Position numbers and translations under genes: made by a program. This document shows, one piece after another, positions 8,143-17,365 of a stretch of DNA of 64,000 bases (position 1 is its first letter; the number at the start of each line of letters is the position of its first letter). Below the pieces are notes generated by a model. That model saw only the letters and a program-made list of their open reading frames with translations. It was not told the DNA's origin and made no database searches. The stretch is from Gammaproteobacteria bacterium UBA2675. Its GTDB lineage: Bacteria; Pseudomonadota; Gammaproteobacteria; Pseudomonadales; Pseudohongiellaceae. Location of the stretch: the NCBI GenBank assembly GCA_002354805.1, contig DEMH01000014.1:1-64000 (forward strand). The letters are read 5' to 3'.

Positions 8143-10749
8143 TCAATGCAGACTGCCTGCCCCCTGTTTGCCGAATATGAAGCCATCGGCACCAACGTCA
8201 ATGGTGATCCGGTCACCCGGCAGGTACTCACCTTTGATGACACGCTGCGCCAGCGGGTTTTCGATCCAGTTCTGGATCGCTCGCTTTAGCGGTCGCGCAC
8301 CATAAACCGGGTCGTAGCCCAGTTCGGCAATCCGGTCCAGCACCGCTGGCGACACCTCGAGACCAAGGTCGTTGTATTGCAATCGCTTGCTCAGCGAGGC
8401 GATCTGGATATCGGCTATGCCCCGGATCTGCGACGCCAGCAAGGGGTGGAAAACCACCGTTTCGTCGATGCGGTTCACAAACTCTGGTCGGAAATGCCGC
8501 GTCACCACATTCATGACTTCATGCCGGGCCTGCTCATAGGCGTTCTCGTCTGATGGATCCAGCAGCATTTCCTGAATGCGATCCGAACCCAGATTGGACG
8601 TCATCACAATTACCGTATTACGGAAGTCAACCGTGCGGCCATGCCCGTCAGTCAGGCGCCCATCATCCAGCACCTGCAGGAGGATGTTGAATACGTCAGG
8701 GTGCGCCTTCTCCACCTCATCCAGCAGCAACACCGAATACGGGCGACGGCGGACAGCTTCCGTCAGATAACCGCCCTCTTCATATCCAACATATCCCGGC
8801 GGCGCACCGATCAACCTGGCGACTGAGTGTTGCTCCATAAATTCCGACATATCGATTCGGACCATGGCCTCCTCGGTATCGAACAGGAACTCGGCCAGCG
8901 CCTTGCACAACTCGGTTTTGCCAACCCCGGTCGGCCCCAGGAACAGAAACGAGCCGTTTGGACGATTGGGATCCGACAAACCAGAGCGGGAACGACGCAC
9001 GGCATTGGCAACCGCAGAAATGGCTTCTTCCTGACCGATCACGCGACGATGCAGCGCATGCTCCATTTCCAGCAGTTTCTGCTTGTCACTTTGCAGCATC
9101 TTGGAGACGGGGATCCCGGTCCAGCGCGACACCACATCGGCGATCTCTTCCTCCGTCACGCGATTGCGCAACAGCTTCATTTCCATCATTTCAGCCTGGG
9201 TCGACATATCCAGCGTCTTCTCCAGGTTGGGGATGATGCCGTACTGCAATTCAGACATGCGCGCCAGGTCACCCGCCCGTCGGGCAATTTCCAGGTCAGC
9301 CCGGGCCTTTTCCAGATTACTCTTGATGGACTGGGTGCCCTGCACAGAAGCTTTCTCAGCCTTCCAGATTTCCTCCAGATCGGCATACTCCTTCTCAACC
9401 CGGGTAATATCGTCAGCCAGCTTTTCCAGACGCTTTCTGGATGCCTCATCTTCTTCCTTTTTGAGTGCCTCGCGCTCGATCTTCAGCTGGATCAGACGGC
9501 GCTCAAGCTTGTCCATTTCCTCCGGCTTGGAGTCAATCTCCATACGGATTAGGCTGGCGGCCTCGTCGATCAGGTCGATAGCCTTGTCTGGCAACTGACG
9601 GTCAGGGATGTAGCGCTGCGACAGCCTTGCTGCGGCGATGATGGCCGCGTCGGCGATCTGCACGCCATGGTGTACTTCGTAACGCTCCTTTAGACCGCGC
9701 AGAATGGCAATGGTATCTTCCTCGGAAGGCTCCTCTACCAGTACCTTCTGGAAGCGTCGCTCCAGCGCCGCGTCTTTCTCGATGTACTGCCGATACTCAT
9801 CAAGTGTTGTAGCACCGACGCAATGCAGCTCACCGCGTGCCAGTGCCGGTTTCAGCATATTGCCCGCGTCCATGGCACCATCGGCTTTGCCAGCGCCTAC
9901 CATGGTGTGAATTTCATCGATAAACAGGATGACAGAGCCTTCCTGCTTGGAGAGCTCGTTCAATACCGCTTTCAGGCGTTCTTCGAACTCGCCGCGGAAC
10001 TTGGCACCAGCAATCAGGGCGCCCATGTCCAGCGCCAGAATGCGCTTGTCTTTGAGACCCTCCGGCACTTCGCCGTTCACGATTCGCTGGGCAAGTCCTT
10101 CGACGATCGCGGTCTTGCCAACCCCGGGCTCACCGATCAGCACCGGGTTGTTTTTGGTCCGTCGCTGCAGCACCTGAATGGTTCGGCGAATTTCACTGTC
10201 TCGGCCAATCACCGGATCCAGGTCGCCCTGCTCGGCTCGCTCGGTGACATCAATGCAATATTTTTGCAGCGCCTGAAAGGCGTCCTCAGCACCAGCGTCA
10301 GTGACTTTATCGCCGCCGCGCAGGTTGCGAATCGCGTTTTCCAGTGCTTTTTCACTGACGCCGAAGCTGTTCAGCAGTTTGCCCATCTCGCCCTTGTCTG
10401 ACATGGCAGCCAGCAGGACGGTTTCACTGGAAATATATTTGTCACCACCTTTTTGCGAGATCTTGTCGGCCTGATTCAACAGGCGCCCGAGCTCGTTGGA
10501 CATGGCAACATCACCGCCAGTGCCTTCCACTGTCGGCAGGCGTTTGACGATGGCCTGCAAACCATCGCGCAACTCCTGGATATTAAAACCGGTCTGCGAC
10601 AGCAGCGGGCGCACTGAACCACCGCGCTGATCAAGCAGCGCCAGCACCAGGTGGACGGGTTCAATAAAGTTGTTGTCATTGCCCAGGGCCATGGACTGCG
10701 CATCCGCCAGGGCAGCCTGCAATTTACTGGTTAATTGATCCATTCTCAT
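8143..10749 (-). CDS. clpB: ATP-dependent disaggregase chaperone ClpB
   Basis: This hexameric AAA+ chaperone pulls polypeptides out of heat-induced aggregates together with DnaK. It has an N-terminal Clp repeat domain, AAA-1 with Walker A GEPGVGKTA, the long coiled-coil M domain (about residues 395-530), and AAA-2 with Walker A GPTGVGKTE followed by the MSEFMEQHSVARLIGAPPGY loop. I place the start at ATG 10749, which gives MRMDQL and 868 residues as in E. coli, with GAGGTG five bases upstream. A longer reading from 10791 lacks support. A sigma32-like promoter lies upstream. pgeF and rluD lie upstream, as in E. coli. Confidence 0.97.
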   Translation of the reverse strand: MRMDQLTSKLQAALADAQSMALGNDNNFIEPVHLVLALLDQRGGSVRPLLSQTGFNIQELRDGLQAIVKRLPTVEGTGGDVAMSNELGRLLNQADKISQKGGDKYISSETVLLAAMSDKGEMGKLLNSFGVSEKALENAIRNLRGGDKVTDAGAEDAFQALQKYCIDVTERAEQGDLDPVIGRDSEIRRTIQVLQRRTKNNPVLIGEPGVGKTAIVEGLAQRIVNGEVPEGLKDKRILALDMGALIAGAKFRGEFEERLKAVLNELSKQEGSVILFIDEIHTMVGAGKADGAMDAGNMLKPALARGELHCVGATTLDEYRQYIEKDAALERRFQKVLVEEPSEEDTIAILRGLKERYEVHHGVQIADAAIIAAARLSQRYIPDRQLPDKAIDLIDEAASLIRMEIDSKPEEMDKLERRLIQLKIEREALKKEEDEASRKRLEKLADDITRVEKEYADLEEIWKAEKASVQGTQSIKSNLEKARADLEIARRAGDLARMSELQYGIIPNLEKTLDMSTQAEMMEMKLLRNRVTEEEIADVVSRWTGIPVSKMLQSDKQKLLEMEHALHRRVIGQEEAISAVANAVRRSRSGLSDPNRPNGSFLFLGPTGVGKTELCKALAEFLFDTEEAMVRIDMSEFMEQHSVARLIGAPPGYVGYEEGGYLTEAVRRRPYSVLLLDEVEKAHPDVFNILLQVLDDGRLTDGHGRTVDFRNTVIVMTSNLGSDRIQEMLLDPSDENAYEQARHEVMNVVTRHFRPEFVNRIDETVVFHPLLASQIRGIADIQIASLSKRLQYNDLGLEVSPAVLDRIAELGYDPVYGARPLKRAIQNWIENPLAQRVIKGEYLPGDRITIDVGADGFIFGKQGAGSLH

Positions 10750-10819
10750 AGCATCACCTCTATTGGCATGCGGGAGCGAGAGGCTGGGCACGCCGGATTA
10801 CAAACTTGGTTGTCAATAA

Positions 10820-10848
10820 AGATTGCGGTGACAGGGGGGAATTTCAAG
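10820..10848 (-). promoter_or_regulatory. Candidate sigma32 heat-shock promoter of clpB
   Basis: On the minus strand CTTGAAA (10842-10848) is followed after 13 nt by CCGCAATCT (10820-10828). The sigma32 consensus is CTTGAAA-N11-16-CCCCATNT. The -35 is perfect and the -10 is partial. The start of transcription would fall about 60 nt before the ClpB ATG. Confidence 0.5.
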
Positions 10849-10869
10849 TAGGCCGCTCGCCTACAGGAG

Positions 10870-11691
10870 TCAAGTAGCGGATTGTTTGATATAAATCACA
10901 CTTGCCATGCGTCCGGTGACACCATCGCGACGGTAGGAAAAAAAGTGGTCATCGTCACAGACGGTACACAAACCGCCACCATGGACGGCTTTGACGCCGA
11001 CCGCGCCCAACCTGATTCTGGCAACCTGGTATATGTCCATCATCCACTTGTCTGCCTGTTGCGGGCTGCGCGTAAAGCTGCCCGAAATCTCTGAACGCTG
11101 GGTGGCGCTTTCGGCCCGGGCCAGAAAGGCCTTTCGAACTTCGTCGCCAACCTCAAAGTGGCAGGCAGCGATGGCCGGTCCCAACCAGGCCAGCAAATTG
11201 CCTGGATTCACGGGCAGGCTGGCGACGGTATTTTCAAGTATCCCATCCAGCAGTCCGCGCCAGCCCGCGTGAGCCACTGCGGCCACCGAACCCTGCTGAT
11301 CCGCAAAGAACACCGGCAAACAATCTGCAGTCATCACCAATGCCGCCGCACCGGGGGCCGACACCCACGCTGCATCAGCCTCAGGAATCTCCTCAGCGAT
11401 ACCAGCTGCGTCAATAACACGCGTGCCATGTACCTGCTTCATCCAGCCCAGCCGCAAACCCGGCGGCAATTGTTCAGCCAGCAGATCCCGGTTTGCCGAC
11501 ACGTGTGCGGGATCATCATCAACATGAGTACCAAGATTAAGCCCGCAATACGGCCCGACACTGACACCGCCCTGTCGCGAAGTTACCAGCGCACAGACTG
11601 AGTCGGGCGCTGGCCACTGCGGCGTCAGCCAGCAAAACTGGCCGTCCTCACTGTGTTGCCAGCGCTCCCGGTCATCATCTGCCACGCGCAT
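10870..11691 (-). CDS. pgeF: Multicopper-oxidase-like purine nucleoside/peptidoglycan editing factor (laccase domain)
   Basis: This is a YfiH/PgeF-family protein. E. coli PgeF removes L-Ser from mis-synthesised UDP-MurNAc-L-Ser, and relatives act as purine nucleoside phosphorylases and deaminases or as laccases. The 273 residues carry the family metal-site motifs MTADCLPVFF, HAGWRGLL and a C-terminal segment VHGGGLCTVC with its paired cysteines, followed by FFSYRRDG. Its start overlaps the rluD stop by 17 bp, so it is probably coupled to RluD. clpB follows. The rluD-pgeF-clpB order is that of E. coli. Confidence 0.9.
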   Translation of the reverse strand: MRVADDDRERWQHSEDGQFCWLTPQWPAPDSVCALVTSRQGGVSVGPYCGLNLGTHVDDDPAHVSANRDLLAEQLPPGLRLGWMKQVHGTRVIDAAGIAEEIPEADAAWVSAPGAAALVMTADCLPVFFADQQGSVAAVAHAGWRGLLDGILENTVASLPVNPGNLLAWLGPAIAACHFEVGDEVRKAFLARAESATQRSEISGSFTRSPQQADKWMMDIYQVARIRLGAVGVKAVHGGGLCTVCDDDHFFSYRRDGVTGRMASVIYIKQSAT

Positions 11692-12637
11692 CTTCCTGCA
11701 AGGTGTTGATCAATATCTGCATGTCCTCGGGCAATGGCACCTCCCAGCTGACTTCTTCACCGTTGGCGGGGTGCACGAATCCAAGTCTGGCAGCATGCAG
11801 GGCCTGTCTGTGGAATCCGCGCAACTGCTCGGCCAGGGCCGGTGTCGCGCCGGATGGTATATGCAAACGACCGCCGTACAGAGGGTCACCAATCAGCGGA
11901 TAACGGATATGCGCCATGTGTACCCGGATCTGGTGGGTACGGCCGGTTTCCAGCTGCAGCTGCACATGGGTATGTGCTTTAAATCTTGAAATCACGCGAT
12001 AGTGTGTAACGGCCTCTTTGCCGCTTTCGGTTACTGCGCGTTTTTTACGGTGCACCGGATGGCGCCCAAGCGGCTCGTCAACGCAGCCGCCGGCTGTCAG
12101 CACACCGCAGACAACTGCCTGGTACTGACGCGTCACCTCACGGCGCTGCAACTGTCGGACCAGCCGGTGATGTGCCGGCAGGGTCTTGGCGACCACCATC
12201 AGCCCGGTTGTATCCTTGTCCAGTCGATGCACAATCCCGGCTCTCGGAATATTGTGCAGTTCCGGGCAGTGGTGAAGCAGACCATTCATCAGGGTGCCGG
12301 AGCGATTGCCGGCAGCAGGATGAACCACAGTGCCAGCGGCCTTGTTGATGACCAGGACTGACTCATCTTCATAGACAATGTTGAGTTCGATCGGCTCAGC
12401 CTGCCAGTCGCTGGCCTCCTCTGCCACCGGCTCAGCGCGGAGTTCCAGCACATCGCCAGTCAGCAGCCGGTCCTTGGATCGACGCTCCTGTCCGTTGACG
12501 CGCAGCGCACCGTCCTTGATCCACTGCTGCAGTCGACCCCGCGAATAGTCATTGAACAAATTCGCAGCAATCTGGTCCAAGCGGGAGCCATCAAGCTCTT
12601 CGGGGACGGTGGCGCTAAGATTAATTGTATCGGTCAT
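11675..12637 (-). CDS. rluD: 23S rRNA pseudouridine(1911/1915/1917) synthase RluD
   Basis: RluD isomerises three uridines in helix 69 of 23S rRNA. This 320-residue protein has an N-terminal S4 RNA-binding domain (SRGRLQQWIKDGALRVNG, residues 32-49) and the RluA-type catalytic domain. The catalytic aspartate is D140 in HRLDKDTTGLMVVAK. The RTHQIRVHMAHIRYPLIGDPLYGG motif lies near residue 245. It is divergent from bamD across 111 bp and overlaps pgeF, an arrangement shared with E. coli and Pseudomonas. Confidence 0.96.
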   Translation of the reverse strand: MTDTINLSATVPEELDGSRLDQIAANLFNDYSRGRLQQWIKDGALRVNGQERRSKDRLLTGDVLELRAEPVAEEASDWQAEPIELNIVYEDESVLVINKAAGTVVHPAAGNRSGTLMNGLLHHCPELHNIPRAGIVHRLDKDTTGLMVVAKTLPAHHRLVRQLQRREVTRQYQAVVCGVLTAGGCVDEPLGRHPVHRKKRAVTESGKEAVTHYRVISRFKAHTHVQLQLETGRTHQIRVHMAHIRYPLIGDPLYGGRLHIPSGATPALAEQLRGFHRQALHAARLGFVHPANGEEVSWEVPLPEDMQILINTLQEDARGR

Positions 12638-12748
12638 GGTAAAACTGAGGCCTCTGCGCCCTTGGGTTCTGTGGCACTGATGTGGTTAAATAGTCGACTG
12701 CAACCAGACATTATAGTCTGTTTTGAATGTTTTTGAGGTGTCTACCGC

Positions 12749-13786
12749 GTGCGAGTCCTGCTGCTATTTACGTTACTTCTGAGTCTGGCGTCCTGCTCCC
12801 TGTTCAACAGCGAGGAACGTGACGAGTTTGCCAATCTGTCGACAGAAGAGCAATTCTATCGCACCGCCAACCGGCAACTGAACTCTTCCAACTTCAGCGC
12901 TGCCGTGCGCACCTACCAGGCGCTGGAGTCGCGATTCCCATTCGGCCAGTTTGCCTCTCAGGCCCAACTGGAGCTGGTCTACGCGCATTACCGCAGTGGT
13001 AATCTGGAAGGCGCCAGGGCTGCCGCGGATCGATTTATCCGTCTGCACCCCGACCACCCGAGCATCGACTACGCCTATTATCTGAAAGGCGTCGCCAGCT
13101 TTTCCGAGAACACCGGCTTCATGAGCCGCTTCCTGCCAACGGATCAGTCCAAGCGGGATATCAGCCGGGCTCGCGATGCGTTTAACGAGTTTTCCATTCT
13201 GCTGTCGCTTTACCCGGACAGTGATTACGCGGCCGATGCCCGGGCGCGCATGATCTATCTGCGCAACAACCTGGCTACCCATGAAATCCACGTCGCCAAC
13301 TATTACCTTGAGCGTCGCGCCTACATTGCAGCGCTGAACCGTGCCAGGTATGTGGTTGAGAACTTCCAGGGCTCACCGGCCGTATCCGATGCTGTCTCCA
13401 TCATGGTCGAGTGTTACCTGCGTCTTGGTCTGAACGACCTTGCCGATACCTCACTTGCCCTGCTGCGTACCAACTTCCCGGATCACGCGTCGCTGGACAG
13501 TAACGGCGACTTTATTGTCCGCAATCATGTCACAGACCCGTCGCTGCTTTATATGGTCAGCTTTGGCCTGCTGGGCAGCAACGTCGATGATACACCGCTG
13601 GCGCCAACACAGCGCCCACAGCGCTCAATTGAGCCTGACACTACAGGCCTGGAATCAGGTCGCTCGCTACTGAATATTCTGACTTTTGGACGCTTCGGAC
13701 GCGGCGCTGACGAGCGAGTGCTGCCAACCGAGCCACCGCCCGGAACACCTGCCGAACCCGTACCTGGAACTCCCGGTCAGCCTTGA
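12749..13786 (+). CDS. bamD: Outer-membrane assembly lipoprotein BamD with C-terminal extension
   Basis: BamD is the essential TPR lipoprotein of the BAM complex that inserts beta-barrels in the outer membrane. It starts at GTG 12749, with GAGGTG upstream. The signal peptide ends in lipobox LASC with lipidated C16. TPR repeats cover about residues 30-250 (NRQLNSSNFSAAVRTYQALE is the first). The protein has 345 residues against about 245 in E. coli. The extra C-terminal part includes a tail with a PGTPAEP/PGTPGQP repeat. It is divergent from rluD and its 3' end overlaps convergent gmhA by 10 bp. Confidence 0.93.
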   Translation: MRVLLLFTLLLSLASCSLFNSEERDEFANLSTEEQFYRTANRQLNSSNFSAAVRTYQALESRFPFGQFASQAQLELVYAHYRSGNLEGARAAADRFIRLHPDHPSIDYAYYLKGVASFSENTGFMSRFLPTDQSKRDISRARDAFNEFSILLSLYPDSDYAADARARMIYLRNNLATHEIHVANYYLERRAYIAALNRARYVVENFQGSPAVSDAVSIMVECYLRLGLNDLADTSLALLRTNFPDHASLDSNGDFIVRNHVTDPSLLYMVSFGLLGSNVDDTPLAPTQRPQRSIEPDTTGLESGRSLLNILTFGRFGRGADERVLPTEPPPGTPAEPVPGTPGQP

Positions 13787-14376
13787 GCTGACTGGTAGTT
13801 TTCCGGAAAGAAACGGCGTTCAATCAGTTCTATCAGGATGTGGATAACCTTGATGTGAACTTCCTGAACCCTGTCTGCGTAGCGACTGGTGCCGGTGCTG
13901 ATATCAACCGTGGCCAGTTTACCCAGCACTGACCCGGGCTTCCCGGTAAGACTGACCACGGCTATGCCCGACTCTCTTGCGTACTCCGCCGCCCGGATGA
14001 CGTTCTTGCTGGTACCGCTGGTGCTGATCGCAAGCAGGCAGTCACCGGCCCGGGCGCGCCCCTGCAGATAACGGGAAAAAATATGTTCATACCCAAAATC
14101 GTTGGCCACACAGCTGATATGCCCGGGGTCGCTGATCGCCGTTGCCGACAGCGCCGCGCGATTGTCACGGTAGCGGCCGGTGAGCTCTTCAGCGAAATGC
14201 ATGGCGTCACTCATTGACCCGCCGTTCCCGCAGCTGTAGATCGCCTTGTCCTGCGACAGCGCTCCTATCAGCACTTCAGCGGCATCCGCAATTGCCTGAA
14301 TATTGTTTTCATCTGAAAGAAAATTCTCCAGATACGCTTGCGCGTCAGTCAGGGTGTCACGGATTATCGTGTGCAT
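13777..14376 (-). CDS. gmhA: Sedoheptulose-7-phosphate isomerase
   Basis: GmhA converts sedoheptulose 7-phosphate to D-glycero-D-manno-heptose 7-phosphate, the first step of LPS inner-core heptose synthesis. The SIS-domain protein of 199 residues matches E. coli GmhA closely: SCGNGGSMSDAMHFAEELTGRYR, AISDPGHISCVANDFGYEHIFSRY and ISTSGTSKNVIRAA. The related DiaA is less similar. It lies downstream of nadE on the same strand (63 bp) and its end overlaps that of convergent bamD. From memory this gene is not at this place in Pseudomonas. Confidence 0.93.
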   Translation of the reverse strand: MHTIIRDTLTDAQAYLENFLSDENNIQAIADAAEVLIGALSQDKAIYSCGNGGSMSDAMHFAEELTGRYRDNRAALSATAISDPGHISCVANDFGYEHIFSRYLQGRARAGDCLLAISTSGTSKNVIRAAEYARESGIAVVSLTGKPGSVLGKLATVDISTGTSRYADRVQEVHIKVIHILIELIERRFFPENYQSAQG

Positions 14377-14439
14377 ATGCAGTTTCTACCTGTCTTGGCT
14401 GATGAGTGGTCTGTTGCCGCTGGCCGGCGCGGATAGGCA

Positions 14440-16095
14440 TCAATCGCCAATTTTCCAGCCGTGTGTCAGTGGATAACGCCTGTCCCTTCCAAAAGCGCGC
14501 TCCGTCAATCGTACGCCTATAGGCGCCTGACGGCGCTTGTACTCATTGATGTCAATAAGGCGGAGCACACGGTACACTTCATCACGATCCTGCCCGCTGC
14601 GAATGATGGCCTCCGCGCTCATGTCCTGCTCCACATACATGGCCATGATCGCATCCAGGCGATCGTAAGGTGGCAGGTTATCATCGTCACGCTGATCCGG
14701 GGCAAGCTCTGCTGACGGGGGACGATCGATAACCCCCTGGGGAATGATGTCAGTCTCTCCTGCTTCTGCAGCCGCTTCGTTGCGATAGCGGGCCAGTCTG
14801 TATACCAGCGTCTTGCTGGCATCCTTCAGCACACTGTAGGCACCCACCATGTCTCCGTAGAGCGTGCAGTAACCCACCGCCAGTTCACTCTTGTTGCCGG
14901 TAGTCACCACCAGCGCACCTTTTTTATTTGAAATCGCCATCAGCAAGGTGCCGCGGCAGCGCGCCTGAATATTCTGTTCCGTCAGGTCGGGAGGCATGCC
15001 TGCGAACTCCGCTGCCAGGGCGGCTTCAAACGCACGGTAAATGTCATTGATAGCAATGATCTGATAGTCCACACCCAGCCGTGTGGCCTGCTGTTCGGCG
15101 AGCTGCAGGCTCAGTGGCGAAGTATAGTCGTAGGGCATCATCACGGCGCTGACATTCTCTGCTCCCAGCGCGTCAACCGCGACAGCCAGCGTGAGTGCTG
15201 AATCGATACCCCCGGAGAGTCCAAGTAAAACTTTTTTAAAGCCATTCTTGCGCAGGTAGTCACGCAGCCCCAGCTCCATGGCCTGATAGCATCGGCTCTC
15301 AATGCCAGGCAGCACCGTTGTTGCCGTCAGGGCTTTGGCAAACGTGACCGCCTTGGCCTCAACAGTGAGGTTCACAGGGATCAGTGCTTCAGCAAATGCC
15401 GGACCACAAACCTGAACCTTGCCGGACGCGTCAGCAATCATTGAGTTGCCGTCGAATACCAGCTCATCCTGCCCACCAACCTGATTGACATATACGATCG
15501 GCATCGCCGCGCTGGCAGCGCGATCTGCCAGCAGAGCCAGCCGGCGTTCCATCTTGTCCAGATGAAATGGCGAGGCATTGATATTGATCATCAGAGCCGC
15601 ACCCGTCTGTGCAGCCTGCCGGGTGGGTCCGGCCTCCCAGATATCCTCACAAATGGTGAATGCCGTTTTCACACCCTCTATGTCTACCAGACAGGGGGCG
15701 TCACCGGCACTGAAGTAGCGCCTTTCGTCAAACACCTGGTAATTCGGCAGGCACTGCTTTCGATAAATGGCCTGGATACCACCATCGTGAATGACAGCAA
15801 GCGCATTAAATAACCGCCCCTGCTCGTAAAGCGGAAAACCGATCACCAGCCAGGCCGGCAGGGCGGCCTCACATATTTTTGCCAAGGCATCATCAACACG
15901 CGTCGCCAGCGCGGGCCTCAACAGTAGATCTTCCGGCGGATACGCGGTCAGCGCCAGCTCCGGGTAAACCACAACATCGGCCTGGTGCTCAGCAATGGCC
16001 TGTTTTGCCGTATCCAGAACGCGATCAGCGTTGCCGGCGATATCGCCTGCCAATAAATTCAACTGGGCCATTACCAGCCTGAGCTGTCTTGCCAT
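14440..16095 (-). CDS. nadE: Glutamine-dependent NAD+ synthetase
   Basis: NadE amidates nicotinic acid adenine dinucleotide to NAD+, using ammonia released from glutamine. The 551-residue protein fuses an N-terminal nitrilase-type glutaminase with catalytic triad E46, K113 and C149 to a C-terminal synthetase with the P-loop LSGGIDSALT (SGGIDS at 294-299). It is the two-domain, glutamine-using form, unlike the ammonia-only E. coli enzyme. It lies between thiO (21 bp upstream) and gmhA, all on the minus strand. Confidence 0.96.
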   Translation of the reverse strand: MARQLRLVMAQLNLLAGDIAGNADRVLDTAKQAIAEHQADVVVYPELALTAYPPEDLLLRPALATRVDDALAKICEAALPAWLVIGFPLYEQGRLFNALAVIHDGGIQAIYRKQCLPNYQVFDERRYFSAGDAPCLVDIEGVKTAFTICEDIWEAGPTRQAAQTGAALMININASPFHLDKMERRLALLADRAASAAMPIVYVNQVGGQDELVFDGNSMIADASGKVQVCGPAFAEALIPVNLTVEAKAVTFAKALTATTVLPGIESRCYQAMELGLRDYLRKNGFKKVLLGLSGGIDSALTLAVAVDALGAENVSAVMMPYDYTSPLSLQLAEQQATRLGVDYQIIAINDIYRAFEAALAAEFAGMPPDLTEQNIQARCRGTLLMAISNKKGALVVTTGNKSELAVGYCTLYGDMVGAYSVLKDASKTLVYRLARYRNEAAAEAGETDIIPQGVIDRPPSAELAPDQRDDDNLPPYDRLDAIMAMYVEQDMSAEAIIRSGQDRDEVYRVLRLIDINEYKRRQAPIGVRLTERAFGRDRRYPLTHGWKIGD

Positions 16096-16116
16096 ATCGT
16101 GCCTGTCTCCGGGGTA

Positions 16117-17289
16117 CTAACGGGGCTGTGTTCGAGGTTGCGCGCTATTGTCAGCGATAATCGAATGCGAGGCAAAACTTGTGTTAGCCAGGCGCTGCGC
16201 CGGGTCGTAAGGACGCGGGTCAATTTTCGTTTGTCTGCCTGTAACAAGGTCCGCCAGCAAAGCTGCCGAGGCCGGTGCAAGCACCAGTCCATTACGGTAG
16301 TGGCCGGCATTGATCGAGAGATTCTTAAAGCCGGGTAACGCACCAATAAACGGGACGCCCCGCGGCGCTCCCGGCCTGAGACCGGCCCAGTGCTGCACGA
16401 TCGGAACATCGGCAAGCTCAGGCAGCATTCGCTCTGCTGAGGTTTTTAAACTCGTGTACGCATGCCGGGTAGTTGTCTTGTCAAAGCCCGCTGCCTCCAG
16501 TGTGCTCCCGATCAGGATATGATTGTCGCGCCGGGGTATCAGATAACGCCCTTGATTCAGCACGATTCCAGTCAGCAGCTGCCGATCAGCCTTGTACAGC
16601 ATCATCTGACCCTTGACCGGCTCAATGGGGACATCGAGGCCCAAAGCCTCAAGAAAGGAGCCCGCCCAGGCACCTGCTGCCACCACAACGTGGCCAGTCC
16701 GGAAAGATTCCTGCTGCCCGCTCACACTGACGTTGACGCTCTGGACGGTGCCGTCGGCGTGGTTCAGGCCAAGCACCTCGCAGTGCTCCGTTATCGTGGC
16801 GGAGGCATGCTGCTGCAGCCATCTATGCAGAGCCTTCAGTAGCCGGGGATTGCGAATGTTGGCAACCCTTGGCATTGCCAGCGCCTGTGTGAATCCCTCA
16901 GCCAGTGCAGGCTCGTGTTGATAGATGTGATCTGCCTGCCACTGGTTCATCTGTCTTGCGAATCGCGTGGCCCAATCCAGTGCATCAGCGTGGTCCTCAG
17001 CGTCCAGCATCAGCAGTCCACACTCATTGAGTTCCGGGTCGATACCGGTTTCTGCAAACAGATTGCTTGCCAGTGACGGGTAGGCGTCCTGGGCCTGATT
17101 GGCCAGAGCCGAAACCGCATCCTCGTAGCGCCATGGATAAAGTGGTGAAACGATACCACCTCCAGCCCAGGATGCCTCTGCACCTATCCGGCCGCGCTCC
17201 ACCAGGTGCACGGTCGCACCCGCCAGTACCAGCTCACGCGCAACCAGCAATCCGGAAATGCCACCTCCGCAAATCAGAAAATCAGACAC
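16117..17289 (-). CDS. thiO: Glycine oxidase ThiO-type FAD-dependent amine oxidase
   Basis: This FAD oxidase of the DAO family is expected to oxidise glycine to iminoacetate for thiazole synthesis, or to act on other D- or N-alkyl amino acids. The N-terminal dinucleotide fold reads CGGGISGLLVARE (residues 7-19), followed by ASWAGGGIVSPLYPW. HWAGLRPGAPRG and INAGHYRNGLVLAP are late family motifs. It has 390 residues. From memory a homologue sits next to fimT in the P. aeruginosa minor-pilin locus, and here too it is beside fimT, although divergent. No other thi gene is in the window, so the substrate is uncertain. Confidence 0.82.
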   Translation of the reverse strand: MSDFLICGGGISGLLVARELVLAGATVHLVERGRIGAEASWAGGGIVSPLYPWRYEDAVSALANQAQDAYPSLASNLFAETGIDPELNECGLLMLDAEDHADALDWATRFARQMNQWQADHIYQHEPALAEGFTQALAMPRVANIRNPRLLKALHRWLQQHASATITEHCEVLGLNHADGTVQSVNVSVSGQQESFRTGHVVVAAGAWAGSFLEALGLDVPIEPVKGQMMLYKADRQLLTGIVLNQGRYLIPRRDNHILIGSTLEAAGFDKTTTRHAYTSLKTSAERMLPELADVPIVQHWAGLRPGAPRGVPFIGALPGFKNLSINAGHYRNGLVLAPASAALLADLVTGRQTKIDPRPYDPAQRLANTSFASHSIIADNSAQPRTQPR

Positions 17290-17365
17290 AGCACCACCCG
17301 TCTATCTGCGGAAGAGCTGCTATAGTTTTAGTTGAGCACATACTAGTCATGCCGGGAGTTCATGG

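Noticed and set aside
8827..9552. Plus-strand frame of 241 codons inside clpB
   Set aside because: Shadow frame; the coding strand encodes conserved AAA+ and coiled-coil segments.
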